Part shown: positions 1-6,463 of the stretch, in pieces | How the letters are laid out: each line of letters starts with the position of its first letter | Numbering within the stretch: position 1 is the first letter of the stretch | DNA from: Halomonas sp. H10-9-1 | GTDB lineage: Bacteria; Pseudomonadota; Gammaproteobacteria; Pseudomonadales; Halomonadaceae | Length of the DNA: 64,000 bases | Reading direction: 5' to 3' | Assembly: GCF_040147005.1 (NCBI RefSeq) | Contig: NZ_JAMSHO010000001.1 | Span: 1,736,001-1,800,000, forward strand | The notes under the pieces: model-generated | The model's database searches: none | What the model saw: only the letters and a program-made list of their open reading frames with translations | Told to the model about the DNA's origin: nothing | Made by a program: the position numbers and the translations under genes

Positions 1-68
1 GACTTAACGAGGCCATTGCCGAGGTGGAACGGGGCGATGCCACTGAGCATGGCCTGATCGATCCATGA
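1..68 (+). CDS. C-terminal end of a YefM-like antitoxin (partial)
   Basis: Only the last 21 codons are inside the window, read in the frame that starts at base 3 and ends with TGA at 66-68. The tail reads LNEAIAEVERGDATEHGLIDP without its first residue, a short acidic helix like the toxin-wrapping C-terminus of YefM. The stop codon overlaps the ATG of the downstream toxin (ATGA), the usual antitoxin-then-toxin coupling. The family is inferred mainly from the YoeB partner, because the DNA-binding part lies outside the window. Confidence 0.6.
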   Translation, partial: LNEAIAEVERGDATEHGLIDP

Positions 69-319
69 TGCTGACCTGGGCCAGCCAGGCTTGGCAGGAC
101 TACCTCTACTGGCAGTCACGCGACAGGAAGACCCCCGAGCGCATCAACATGCTGATCAAGGACATCCAGCGCCAGCCGTTTGATGGCCTGGGCGATCCCG
201 AGCCATTGCGGCACCAGTGGTCAGGGTACTGGTCGCGACGGATCGACCGGGAACATCGCCTCGTCTACAAGGTGACCGACAGCGCTATCGTGATCGTTCA
301 GTGTCGGTACCGCTATTGA
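65..319 (+). CDS. yoeB: YoeB-type mRNA interferase toxin
   Basis: This 84-residue protein has the usual YoeB length and aligns along its whole length with E. coli YoeB from memory: an N-terminal Trp-rich DYLYWQ segment, the PFDGLGDPEPLRH block, WSRRIDREHRLVYKV and a C-terminal CRYRY. YoeB enzymes bind the 70S A site and cut mRNA during translation; the conserved Glu (GDPEPL), the Arg of the EHRL region and the C-terminal aromatic residue are present, though the family's penultimate His is replaced by Arg (RYRY instead of RYHY). It overlaps the antitoxin stop by 4 nt. A GGGGAC palindrome follows the gene at 332. Confidence 0.88.
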   Translation: MMLTWASQAWQDYLYWQSRDRKTPERINMLIKDIQRQPFDGLGDPEPLRHQWSGYWSRRIDREHRLVYKVTDSAIVIVQCRYRY

Positions 320-327
320 TCATCGAT

Positions 328-350
328 AATCGGGGACAGGCCCCATTTCC
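328..350. repeat. GGGGAC-type palindromic repeat, copy 1
   Basis: The core GGGGACAGGCCCC (332-344) with flanks AATC and ATTTCC matches three other copies in the window (3693, 7372, 8044). It lies in the 47-bp gap between yoeB and the convergent antitoxin gene. One arm base is mismatched here compared with the perfect copy at 7376-7388. Confidence 0.7.
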
Positions 351-366
351 CCACTTCTCTTTTTCC

Positions 367-663
367 TCAGGCTGCTGGTTCGTGGGGGCGTGCGGTGAGA
401 TCGACTCCCAGCGCGCGCATCACCGCGAGCATCGTCTTGAGAGTGGGGTTTCCTTGCTCACTGAAAGAGCGGTAGAGCTGCTCACGGGATAGCCCGGTTT
501 CACGGGCGAGTTCTGTCATGCCCTTGGCGCGGGCCACCACGCCCATTGCCTTGGCGATATAGGCCGAATCCCCAGATTCCAAGGCGTCGGCCAGAAAAAT
601 GGCAATCGCCTCTTCGCTTTCCAGGGCGGCCGCCGGGTCGTACTCATAGACCTTCTCGTTCAT
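367..663 (-). CDS. HI1420-type (HigA-like) addiction module antitoxin
   Basis: This 98-residue Xre-like protein carries a C-terminal helix-turn-helix (about residues 50-85: GMTELARETGLSREQLYRSFSEQGNPTLKTMLAVMRALGV), the pattern typical of antidotes paired with HI1419-type RelE toxins. The N-terminal half (YDPAAALESEEAIAIFLADAL) is the characteristic short DP-x-ALxS segment. I place the start at 663 because that ATG overlaps the TGA of the toxin upstream (ATGA). A start at 675 is possible but would overlap more. Toxin-first gene order is normal for this family. Confidence 0.85.
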   Translation of the reverse strand: MNEKVYEYDPAAALESEEAIAIFLADALESGDSAYIAKAMGVVARAKGMTELARETGLSREQLYRSFSEQGNPTLKTMLAVMRALGVDLTARPHEPAA

Positions 664-965
664 GACGCCTCCCACTCTGATGCCAGACGTTTCGCGGTTT
701 CGATATCATCTTGCTGGCTGCTTTTATCGCCGCCACACAGAAGGATGATGATTGCGTTACCGTGCTTCTTGAAGTAAATCCGACATCCTGGTCCGAAGTG
801 GATGCGCAGTTCACTGATGCCGTTTCCAACCGACTTTACGTCGCCTGGCAAGCCATTGGCCAAGCGGAACACACGGGCCGCAATCATGGCCTTGGCGCGT
901 TGTTTACGATTAGCCGATGTATCCTGCCGATGTTGCAATGCACAAAAGTGGGTGCTAGTGTACAT
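660..965 (-). CDS. HI1419-type RelE/ParE-fold toxin, N-terminus possibly degraded
   Basis: The core from about residue 20 on is typical of the phage-derived Gp49/HI1419 toxins: RAKAMIAARVFRLANGLPGDVKSVGNGISELRIHFGPGCRIYF, then ILLCGGDKSSQQDDIETAKRLASEW. It makes a module with the downstream antitoxin. The first 20 residues do not show the usual family N-terminus (an x-x-F-x-x-W-x-x-L-x-D-R-Q segment), and the first ATG (965) sits inside a perfect 12-bp inverted repeat. The N-terminus may therefore have been replaced by recombination, and activity is uncertain. An internal Met at residue 27 (MIAARV) would give a product too short for the fold. Confidence 0.75.
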   Translation of the reverse strand: MYTSTHFCALQHRQDTSANRKQRAKAMIAARVFRLANGLPGDVKSVGNGISELRIHFGPGCRIYFKKHGNAIIILLCGGDKSSQQDDIETAKRLASEWEAS

Positions 966-976
966 TGTGCATTGCA
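934..976. promoter_or_regulatory. 12-bp perfect inverted repeat, likely phasin or TA operator
   Basis: TGCAATGCACAA (934-945) and TTGTGCATTGCA (965-976) are exact reverse complements separated by 19 bp. Each arm also holds its own TGC-N3-GCA palindrome, a form resembling the sites described for PhaR-type phasin regulators. It lies 66-108 bp before the phasin ATG and across the first ATG of the divergent toxin, so it could serve either. The regulator assignment is inference. Confidence 0.55.
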
Positions 977-1041
977 GCAGAGCAGGGCGGGGCCTTCATG
1001 AGAGATCCCGTTCCCATCAGCCAGAACCGGAGTATTTCATA

Positions 1042-1476
1042 ATGACCAACGCATTCGCATTCGACACCAAAGCGTTCGACACCGCCCAGTTCGAGTCACT
1101 GTTCTTCGCCCCGGCGCGCGCCTTCGCCGCTCTCTCGGTCGACTACACCGAGAAGCTGGTCAACGCCCAGTTCGAGGCCACCAAGGCTTACACCGACACC
1201 AACCTGGCGCAGCTGCGCAACCTGGTGCAGGTCAAGGACGCCGAAGGCCTGAAGAGCTACCTGGAAGGCCAGCAGCAAGTCGCCCAGGAGCTCAGCGAGC
1301 GCCTGAAGAGCGACGCCGAGAAGGTGGTGGCCCTGCAGCAGGAGTTCGTGCAGGAGAGCCAGAAGCTGACCGAGGGCAGCGTCAAGCAGGCCCAGGAAAG
1401 CGTCAAGCAGGCCACCGAGACTGCCGCTACCGCCACCAGCAAGACCGCCAGGGGCAAGGCTGCCGCTCAGGCGTAA
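1042..1476 (+). CDS. Phasin family protein
   Basis: This 144-residue, almost wholly alpha-helical protein has the phasin_2 layout: an N-terminal FxxLFFAPARAFAALSVDYTEKLVNAQFEATKAYTD segment, a long amphipathic Gln/Glu/Lys-rich helix (about 40-115), and an Ala/Thr/Lys-rich C-terminal tail (TATSKTARGKAAAQA). Phasins coat polyhydroxyalkanoate granules and control their number and size, which fits a PHA-storing halophile. The ATG at 1042 is chosen because the similarity begins there and GGAG lies 11 nt before it. No PHA synthase is in the window. A perfect hairpin terminator follows, so it is probably monocistronic. Confidence 0.85.
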   Translation: MTNAFAFDTKAFDTAQFESLFFAPARAFAALSVDYTEKLVNAQFEATKAYTDTNLAQLRNLVQVKDAEGLKSYLEGQQQVAQELSERLKSDAEKVVALQQEFVQESQKLTEGSVKQAQESVKQATETAATATSKTARGKAAAQA

Positions 1477-1531
1477 GTCGCCGGCCCGCACCGCGCGGGC
1501 CTGCAAGACTGCTGAGCCGAGCTGGTAGACC

Positions 1532-1569
1532 AACAGGCCGCCGATCACATGATCGGCGGCCTGTTTTTT
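1532..1569 (+). terminator. Rho-independent terminator of the phasin gene
   Basis: A perfect 13-bp stem (1534-1546 with 1551-1563, CAGGCCGCCGATC and its complement) closes a 4-nt loop and is followed by six T (1564-1569). It sits 58 nt after the phasin stop. Confidence 0.9.
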
Positions 1570-1602
1570 AATTCTTGGCGGATATCCGAGGGTTCGGCGT
1601 AG

Positions 1603-1690
1603 CCCTTGGGGTCTGACCCCCACGTTGTTGATTACTCAGTCATATCAGAGTGTTGGCGTAACATGTAGCAGCGGGGTCAGACCCCAAGGG
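1603..1690. repeat. Inverted pair of GGGGTC-type palindromes (REPIN-like)
   Basis: CCCTTGGGGTCTGACCCC (1603-1620) and GGGGTCAGACCCCAAGGG (1673-1690) are exact reverse complements 52 bp apart, so the 88-bp unit could fold into one long hairpin. The core GGGGTC-W-GACCCC recurs at 3791, 19489, 19514, 26290 and 26315, always between genes. This paired layout is like REP doublets mobilised in trans by RAYT transposases; no such transposase is in the window. Confidence 0.75.
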
Positions 1691-1715
1691 CGAATTCCCC
1701 CAGGGCAGGCCCCGA

Positions 1716-1982
1716 TCAACCTGCTACCAGGTGGCGCCGGGCTTCTTCCAGGTCGTAGGCGTTTTGAAGCCTGAGCCAGTAGCCTTCGCTGGTGCCAAAG
1801 TAGCGAGAAAACCTCAGATCGGTGTCACCGGTGATGCGGCGGCGGCCTAGGGTGATCTGGCTGATACGGGTCACCGGTACTCCGATGGCCTTGGCCAGGG
1901 CATTCCTGCTGATCCCCATGGGCTCCAGGAACTCCTCCTGCAGGATCTCACCCGGATGGATATTGGGAAGCTTCTCGGTCAC
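1716..1982 (-). CDS. higA: HigA-family (VapI-type) antitoxin
   Basis: This 88-residue Xre-type protein starts with the family signature NIHPGEILQEEFLEPMGISRNALAKAIGVPVTRISQI and ends with TDLRFSRYFGTSEGYWLRLQNAYDLEEA. It represses its own operon and neutralises HigB. The GTG start at 1982 is well placed behind AGGAGG (about 8-nt spacing), 14 nt after the stop of higB. Its partner toxin gene is split by an ISL3 element, so HigA is now an antitoxin without a working toxin. Its original promoter is cut off by about 1.3 kb of IS DNA, and transcription may now come from the co-directional transposase gene. Confidence 0.88.
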   Translation of the reverse strand: MTEKLPNIHPGEILQEEFLEPMGISRNALAKAIGVPVTRISQITLGRRRITGDTDLRFSRYFGTSEGYWLRLQNAYDLEEARRHLVAG

Positions 1983-2177
1983 TTGCTTGCCTCCTGTCAG
2001 TGGTAGTCAACGATCTCGACGTCATAGGCATCGCCGTCGATAAAGCGAAAACAAAGTCGCCACTGGTCATTGATGCGGATACTGAATTGGCCCTCTCGAT
2101 CGCCCCTGAGGCCTTCAAGCCGGTTACCCGGAGGAATGCGCAGATCGTCGAGCACGACGGCGGCATCGAGCTGGCGT

Positions 2178-2185
2178 AATTTTTT
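2178..2185. repeat. 8-bp target site duplication, left copy
   Basis: AATTTTTT directly abuts the left IS end (GGTTCATCGCA). The identical octamer is at 3514-3521. Eight bases is the duplication length normal for ISL3-family elements. Confidence 0.9.
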
Positions 2186-3513
2186 GGTTCATCGCACTTT
2201 GCCGGGAAACGCGGCACGGATCTTCAGGAAGAAGTACTCCGTGTCGCGGTACCCGTAAGCCATCCGCTTCATGACCTTGATCCGGTTGTTCATGCCCTCC
2301 AGCACGCTGGTATTTAGCCGGTGCCGGGCACTGGACAGGATCCCTTCAAGGTACGGGGCCAGTCGCTTGGCGAAGCGCCCCAGAGCCTCGATGCCACTGC
2401 TGGTGGCCATCTCGTACCATTCCTGCCAGGCGCTTCGGGCAGTAGCCTCGTCGTCGGCAAACCACAGGGTCTTCAACTGGTCCTTGAGCACATAGGCCGT
2501 GGTCAATGACGCGTTGGCTGCCAGCAACTCCTCCAGCTTGACCGCCTGCTCGGGCTTGAGGTTGTCGGCGTTGCGCAGCAGTAGCCAGCGGCTTCCCTTG
2601 ATGACCTTGCGAGCGGCCTTGTCGTCGCGCAGTTGGTTGGCCTGATCAACGCGAACCCGGTCCATCACCTCGCGTCCGTACTTGGCCACCACATGGAAGC
2701 GGTCGTAGACCACCTCGGCATTGGGGCACTGGTCCTTCACCTCTGCATCAAAGGCTGAGTTCATGTCCATGGCGACCGCCTCGATCTGTTCACGCGCCTC
2801 GCCCAGCCATTCGAAGAACGGCCGGATTGCTTCGCGGGAGCGGCCTTCGCCCACCCATACCACCTGCTGGGTGTCGGCGCAGGCGACCACCGTGGCGTAG
2901 CGGTGCCCCTTGTGCAGGGCGAACTCATCCATCATCAGCCGCCGTAACCGACTCGGGTCAGGTGCCGGCAGGTCGCGCTGCAGACGCTGCTTGTCAATGG
3001 TCTTGACGGTATGCCAGTGCAAGCCGACCAGGTCGGCGACATGCCGAATCGGCAGCAACGTGACCAGGCGCTCCACCCACTGGCGCAACGTGGTGGTGAC
3101 CGGTGAGCGCCCCGGCAGCCAGTCGATACGCTCCCGTGTCGGGCCACAAACCGGGCAGCGCAGGCGGCGTACCGGCACCTCCAGCTCCACCCGGTAGATC
3201 AGCAACGGCGCCTCTCGGACGCGACGGTGATGCACGTCATGGACGAGAAAGCAGGCATGGTCACAGCCGCTGCAAACCGGCGGGATCCGGTCATCGGGCT
3301 CCAACTGGAGCCGCAGCGTCTGAGGATCCAGGAACTCGTGGTGGGTGACGGTGAAACCTTTCCAGAACAGGCAGAGCGGGGTAGCATCCATGGCAACGGC
3401 GGTGTCCGTAGGCTGACGTTTTGGCGAATATCAGCTTACTCGGATTTACCGCCGTTTCTCTATCCCGCCTCTGCCTAAGGTTGCTTCGCTTTCACGCCAG
3501 TCTGCGAAGAACC
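2186..3513 (-). mobile_element. ISL3-family insertion sequence inside higB
   Basis: The element is 1328 bp, bounded by imperfect terminal inverted repeats (left GGTTCATCGCACTTTGCC; right end, read inward, GGTTCTTCGCAGACTGGC) and flanked by the direct repeat AATTTTTT. It holds one transposase gene on the minus strand, in the same direction as the interrupted higB. The intact transposase and perfect target duplication suggest a recent insertion that could still be mobile. Confidence 0.93.
2189..3391 (-). CDS. ISL3-family transposase
   Basis: This 400-residue protein is full length for the family. The N-terminal zinc-ribbon has paired cysteines (CSGC near 41, RCPVCG near 78), a helix-turn-helix follows (WVERLVTLLPIRHVADLVGLHWHTVK), then the DDE catalytic core: MDEFALHKGHRYATVV, the DMNSAFDAEV block, and near the C-terminus NTSVLEGMNNRIKVMKRMAYG with the glutamate. 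The stop codon lies inside the left terminal repeat. It catalyses cut-and-paste movement of its element. Confidence 0.93.
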   Translation of the reverse strand: MDATPLCLFWKGFTVTHHEFLDPQTLRLQLEPDDRIPPVCSGCDHACFLVHDVHHRRVREAPLLIYRVELEVPVRRLRCPVCGPTRERIDWLPGRSPVTTTLRQWVERLVTLLPIRHVADLVGLHWHTVKTIDKQRLQRDLPAPDPSRLRRLMMDEFALHKGHRYATVVACADTQQVVWVGEGRSREAIRPFFEWLGEAREQIEAVAMDMNSAFDAEVKDQCPNAEVVYDRFHVVAKYGREVMDRVRVDQANQLRDDKAARKVIKGSRWLLLRNADNLKPEQAVKLEELLAANASLTTAYVLKDQLKTLWFADDEATARSAWQEWYEMATSSGIEALGRFAKRLAPYLEGILSSARHRLNTSVLEGMNNRIKVMKRMAYGYRDTEYFFLKIRAAFPGKVR

Positions 3514-3521
3514 AATTTTTT
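3514..3521. repeat. 8-bp target site duplication, right copy
   Basis: AATTTTTT abuts the right IS end (TGCGAAGAACC, ending at 3513) and matches 2178-2185 exactly. Confidence 0.9.
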
Positions 3522-3650
3522 AAGTGCCTGGCGTTGCATACTGTGGGGCAGTTTTCGAGCCACGTTGCCGCGTGCGATGGATTCTGCCTGGCGGTCCTTG
3601 AAATGCTTGATCACGGTGACTCATCTGCTCGCCATGCGCTCCATTGAGCT

Positions 3651-3665
3651 TAACGTGTTGCGTTA
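3651..3665. promoter_or_regulatory. Candidate HigA operator upstream of higB
   Basis: TAACG-TGTTG-CGTTA is a perfect 5-bp inverted repeat 37-51 bp upstream of the higB GTG, where an autorepressing HigA would bind. There is no direct evidence beyond symmetry and place. Confidence 0.4.
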
Positions 3666-3692
3666 TGGTCCACAAGCGCGAGGCTTATAGCC

Positions 3693-3708
3693 AATCGGGG
3701 ACAGTCCC
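3693..3708. repeat. GGGGAC-type palindromic repeat, copy 2
   Basis: AATCGGGGACAGTCCC matches the family consensus (AATC-GGGGAC-A-GTCCCC); the last arm C is replaced by T. It is in the 208-bp gap between higB and the four-gene operon, which otherwise holds a candidate operator (3651) and another palindrome (3786). Confidence 0.65.
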
Positions 3709-3785
3709 TGAAGCTTCCCCACGAATGATGTCACGATATCGACATATTCGAAGGTGTTGGCGCCTCATGCGAGCACAGCGCCGCG

Positions 3786-3807
3786 CCCTTGGGGTCAGAC
3801 CCCAAGG
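3786..3807. repeat. GGGGTC-type palindrome, fused copy
   Basis: CCTTGGGGTC and GACCCCAAGG flank one A, so two half-units are merged into one perfect palindrome of 10-bp arms. It lies 16 bp after the last gene of the four-gene operon and could fold in its 3' UTR, but no T-run follows. Confidence 0.7.
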
Positions 3808-3822
3808 ACTATTCCCTGTCCC

Positions 3823-4956
3823 TCAATCTCTCCGCCGCATGGCGTCGCGGGTGCGCCTTAGCCGACGGCAGAGCCGTGGGTAGAGTGGGTCCAGCAGCAG
3901 TAGCACCAGCGCCATCAGCCCGACCACGGCGGTGGGTAGGGTGGCCTGGATGAGGGGTTCGTTGATCAGCACGTCCCAGGGGCGTGGCGCGAGATCCTCG
4001 CGGCTGCGATCTCCATAACGCTGGATATTCAGGGCCTGCCCATTGGCATGGCAGGCAAGCTCGATGCCGCCCGGGCCTTTTTCGCCCTCCACTGCGAACA
4101 GGCAGGTGAGTAGGGCGCCGTGCGGGGGCTGGTCCGCTGGCTTTCTGTCGTCCTTGGCTGCAGCGCTGCGCGTGACGCGCACTACGTCGCCCAGGTAGAG
4201 CGGTGCCTCCTGCAGGGTGTAGGCGCGCTCCGAGAGGAGTCGACGCCCCATGATCACGGCTCGGCCGTTGCGCAACAGGGGCGGTGATTCGGCGAGGTTG
4301 GCGAAGTAGGGGGAGCCGCCGAGGCGACCGACGCCCCGCAGGGTGCCGTTGAGTGGTGTGTCGCCTGGGGTTGCTTCGAGAGTCAGGCGCGCCAGTGCCT
4401 CGACGCCCGTCTGCTCGGCGCATTGCTGGCCTGCGCCTGCGGCGGCGCCGGTCAGAGGGCGCAGCACCACCGGGGGCGACGGGGCGGGGCCGTCGACTGC
4501 AACCCCTTCGATGTCGATATGCAACGGGCCTTTGCCCTGGCGGCGCAGGGTGACCCGTGCGTGGGGCCCGATCTCGAGGCACCCCTGGAACTCCTGTGGT
4601 TGCCCTGGCGGTGCGGCGGTGGGCACCGCGACGAAGCCATCCGGGAGAGAGGGGGGCATGTCCTGGCGTGGCGAGGTCGGCGCGACGCGATGGAGGATCC
4701 TGGCATCCGCCAGGTACCAGCTGGCGGAGACGTTGCCCTGGGTGGTCAGCTCCAGGGTCTCGCTATTGGCCTCGAGATAGATGGCATAGGGCCGCTGGAG
4801 GACTGCGGTGATCAGCTGCAGAAGCAGTGGTATCGCCGGCAGGGTGATGGCCAGGGTGAGCAGTACCTGGCCGAGTGGCCGGTCGACCAGCTCGCCGCCG
4901 AGCCAGTCGTTGAACACGCCCTTGCCGGTGCCGCTGGGCGTGCGCGGGCGTTTCAC
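3823..4956 (-). CDS. Two-TM membrane protein, fourth gene of an uncharacterised envelope operon
   Basis: I do not recognise this 377-residue protein. A basic N-terminus (MKRPRTPSGTGKG) precedes a strong membrane segment at about 28-53 (LLTLAITLPAIPLLLQLITAVL); a second lies at about 336-358 (TAVVGLMALVLLLLDPLY), followed by an Arg-rich tail. By the positive-inside rule both ends are cytoplasmic and the roughly 280-residue Pro/Gly-rich middle with four cysteines is periplasmic. Its ATG overlaps the stop of the preceding gene by 4 nt. It may anchor or receive the three exported proteins made upstream. No known domain is evident. Confidence 0.75.
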   Translation of the reverse strand: MKRPRTPSGTGKGVFNDWLGGELVDRPLGQVLLTLAITLPAIPLLLQLITAVLQRPYAIYLEANSETLELTTQGNVSASWYLADARILHRVAPTSPRQDMPPSLPDGFVAVPTAAPPGQPQEFQGCLEIGPHARVTLRRQGKGPLHIDIEGVAVDGPAPSPPVVLRPLTGAAAGAGQQCAEQTGVEALARLTLEATPGDTPLNGTLRGVGRLGGSPYFANLAESPPLLRNGRAVIMGRRLLSERAYTLQEAPLYLGDVVRVTRSAAAKDDRKPADQPPHGALLTCLFAVEGEKGPGGIELACHANGQALNIQRYGDRSREDLAPRPWDVLINEPLIQATLPTAVVGLMALVLLLLDPLYPRLCRRLRRTRDAMRRRD

Positions 4957-5801
4957 AGGCGTAGCTCCAGGGCGAGCGTGCCTGCCACATTGCCACCGCG
5001 CTGGCGGATGATGACAGGATCGTGGTCCTGCTCCAGCAGCAGGGTGCCCACCTGCGCCTCGAGCCGCCCAGGATCGAGCTCGCAGACGGTGTCATAGGCG
5101 ATGCGCGGCGAGACGTCGAGAGGGATGCAGGGAATGCCCAGTTCGCGCTCAGCGGTTTCCCCCTTCACCCACACCGCCAGCAGCGTCTCCAGGCGATTGG
5201 CGTTGACCAGTATGCTCAGGCGCTGCGGTGGGAGGGCGTCCCCGGGGCTGGGCTGCCAGCCGACGACCAGCACCGCCTCGCGCCGGGTGGCAGGGGCGCA
5301 GTCGGCCTTGAGCTCGGCGAGCGCGGCCAGGCGGTAGGGGGCGGGGATGCGTTCGTACTCGTGGTAGTAGTCCGGCTGGCGGCTGGTGAAGTCGGCGCGT
5401 ATCTGGATGTAATCCGTGCGCGGCGAGGAGAGCCCTGTCGCGCCGTCGAGAGGCACCTCCAGTTGGCCGTTGTACTGGCCATCGCGGGAGCTGAGGGTAA
5501 GGCATAGCTGTTTCCCCTCGATCTCGACCTCCGGGGGCAGGATGACATAGAGATGCTGGTCGTCGGATTCCCGGTTGGGGTCGCCCCCGGGTTCGGCCAT
5601 CACGCCCTTCAGGGTGCTGCCCGAGACATCCACCATGGGCGTATAGTGCTCGTGGCGCAGGGTGGCGGCGATGGGCACGATCCGCACCTCGCTCTGCTCA
5701 TCCGTCGGCTGGGCCTGGACGCCGGCGACCAGGCCGGCCAGGAGGGCCAAGGTGAGGCGGGCCAGCAGGCGTGGCCGCTTGACCGGCAGGCTGGCGTTCA
5801 T
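4953..5801 (-). CDS. Exported protein of unknown function, third gene of the operon
   Basis: The 282-residue product has a signal peptide (LLARLTLALLAGLVAGVQA, likely cut after AQA near 31). The mature part looks beta-rich, with four cysteines (near 99, 167, 224, 240) that could form two disulfides in the periplasm. I see no catalytic motif. ATGA overlaps couple it to the gene before (5801/5798) and the gene after (4956/4953), so the products are probably needed together. No family is recognised. Confidence 0.75.
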   Translation of the reverse strand: MNASLPVKRPRLLARLTLALLAGLVAGVQAQPTDEQSEVRIVPIAATLRHEHYTPMVDVSGSTLKGVMAEPGGDPNRESDDQHLYVILPPEVEIEGKQLCLTLSSRDGQYNGQLEVPLDGATGLSSPRTDYIQIRADFTSRQPDYYHEYERIPAPYRLAALAELKADCAPATRREAVLVVGWQPSPGDALPPQRLSILVNANRLETLLAVWVKGETAERELGIPCIPLDVSPRIAYDTVCELDPGRLEAQVGTLLLEQDHDPVIIRQRGGNVAGTLALELRL

Positions 5802-6463
5802 GACAGCCGGATCCGGAAGGGAAGGGTGGCGCGATCGTCGCCGGCGTTGTCGTCATTGGCGCTGCGGCCAGCGATGGCACAGTCTAGCGAGCCGGTCAGG
5901 TCGACACCGCTCAGCTCGGTCAGGCTCAGGTGGCAGTTGTAATCAAATTTCTGCAACTGAAGCCGCCAGCCGCCGCGGGTGAGCTGTCCGGCGAAGGAGG
6001 TGTTCGAGTTGCCGGCGCTGTGGAAGAGCCCGCTCACCTGGTCCGTGGCGTCATCGATCGTCAGGTTGGTCAGCATCAGCTCGCGCCACACCGAGTAGGT
6101 GTAGGCCTGGGCCTGGCTGGGGTTGCTGGGTTCGAGCAGCTCGACGGCCAGGAAGTCGCGGTTGCGGATCAGCTCGCGCAGGCCGGCGGTATGAAGCCGC
6201 TCGTCGTCGCCTTGGAAGGCGGCTTCCAGGGCCATGCTGCGCAGCACCGGGTCGTCATCCTTCATCACCTCTTCGAACACTGCGAGGCGCACCGAGGCGC
6301 TCTCGTCCGCCAGCAGGGTGCGCACCCGGTCGAGCAGAGCGGCACGCTCCTGGGCGGCTTCGAAGCGACTCGGGTCGAAGGCCTGGGCATCGGAGTGGAT
6401 GAAGGAGAAGGCCGGCATGAGCGCCAGAGCCAGGACCAGGTAGGGACGTTTGCCGAGGGTCAT
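5798..6463 (-). CDS. Exported HEAT-like helical protein, second gene of the operon
   Basis: This 221-residue protein has a signal peptide (YLVLALALMPAFSFIHSDAQA). Residues about 33-110 form short antiparallel helix pairs (VRTLLADESASVRLAVFEEVM, then DDPVLRSMALEAAFQGDDERL) that look like degenerate HEAT repeats, a protein-binding scaffold. The C-terminal 100 residues are beta-rich with two Cys (NCHL and DCAI). It overlaps both neighbours by 4 nt. The function is unknown; a scaffold for the protease or the membrane protein is an inference. Confidence 0.75.
   Translation of the reverse strand: MTLGKRPYLVLALALMPAFSFIHSDAQAFDPSRFEAAQERAALLDRVRTLLADESASVRLAVFEEVMKDDDPVLRSMALEAAFQGDDERLHTAGLRELIRNRDFLAVELLEPSNPSQAQAYTYSVWRELMLTNLTIDDATDQVSGLFHSAGNSNTSFAGQLTRGGWRLQLQKFDYNCHLSLTELSGVDLTGSLDCAIAGRSANDDNAGDDRATLPFRIRLS

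Larger units (their letters stand above)
1997..3614 (-). pseudogene. higB: higB toxin gene split by an ISL3-family insertion
   Basis: The 5' part (3614 down to 3514, GTG start) encodes MIKHFKDRQAESIARGNVA and then RKLPHSMQRQALKK. After removing bases 2178-3513 (IS plus one target copy) the frame continues without a break at 2177 with LRQLDAAVVLDDLRIPPGNR, EGLRGDREGQFSIRINDQWR and ends EIVDYH plus TGA at 1999-1997. The rejoined product is 93 residues, the usual HigB length, with the conserved QWR and DYH motifs. HigB is a ribosome-dependent RNase. In its present form only 33 toxin codons precede the IS, so the toxin is dead unless the element excises precisely. Confidence 0.92.

Noticed and set aside
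5935..5945. GTTGTAATCA resembling an E. coli Ter core
   Set aside because: It is inside a coding region, lacks the rest of the Ter consensus and is expected by chance; it does not support a Ter site for the Tus-like protein.
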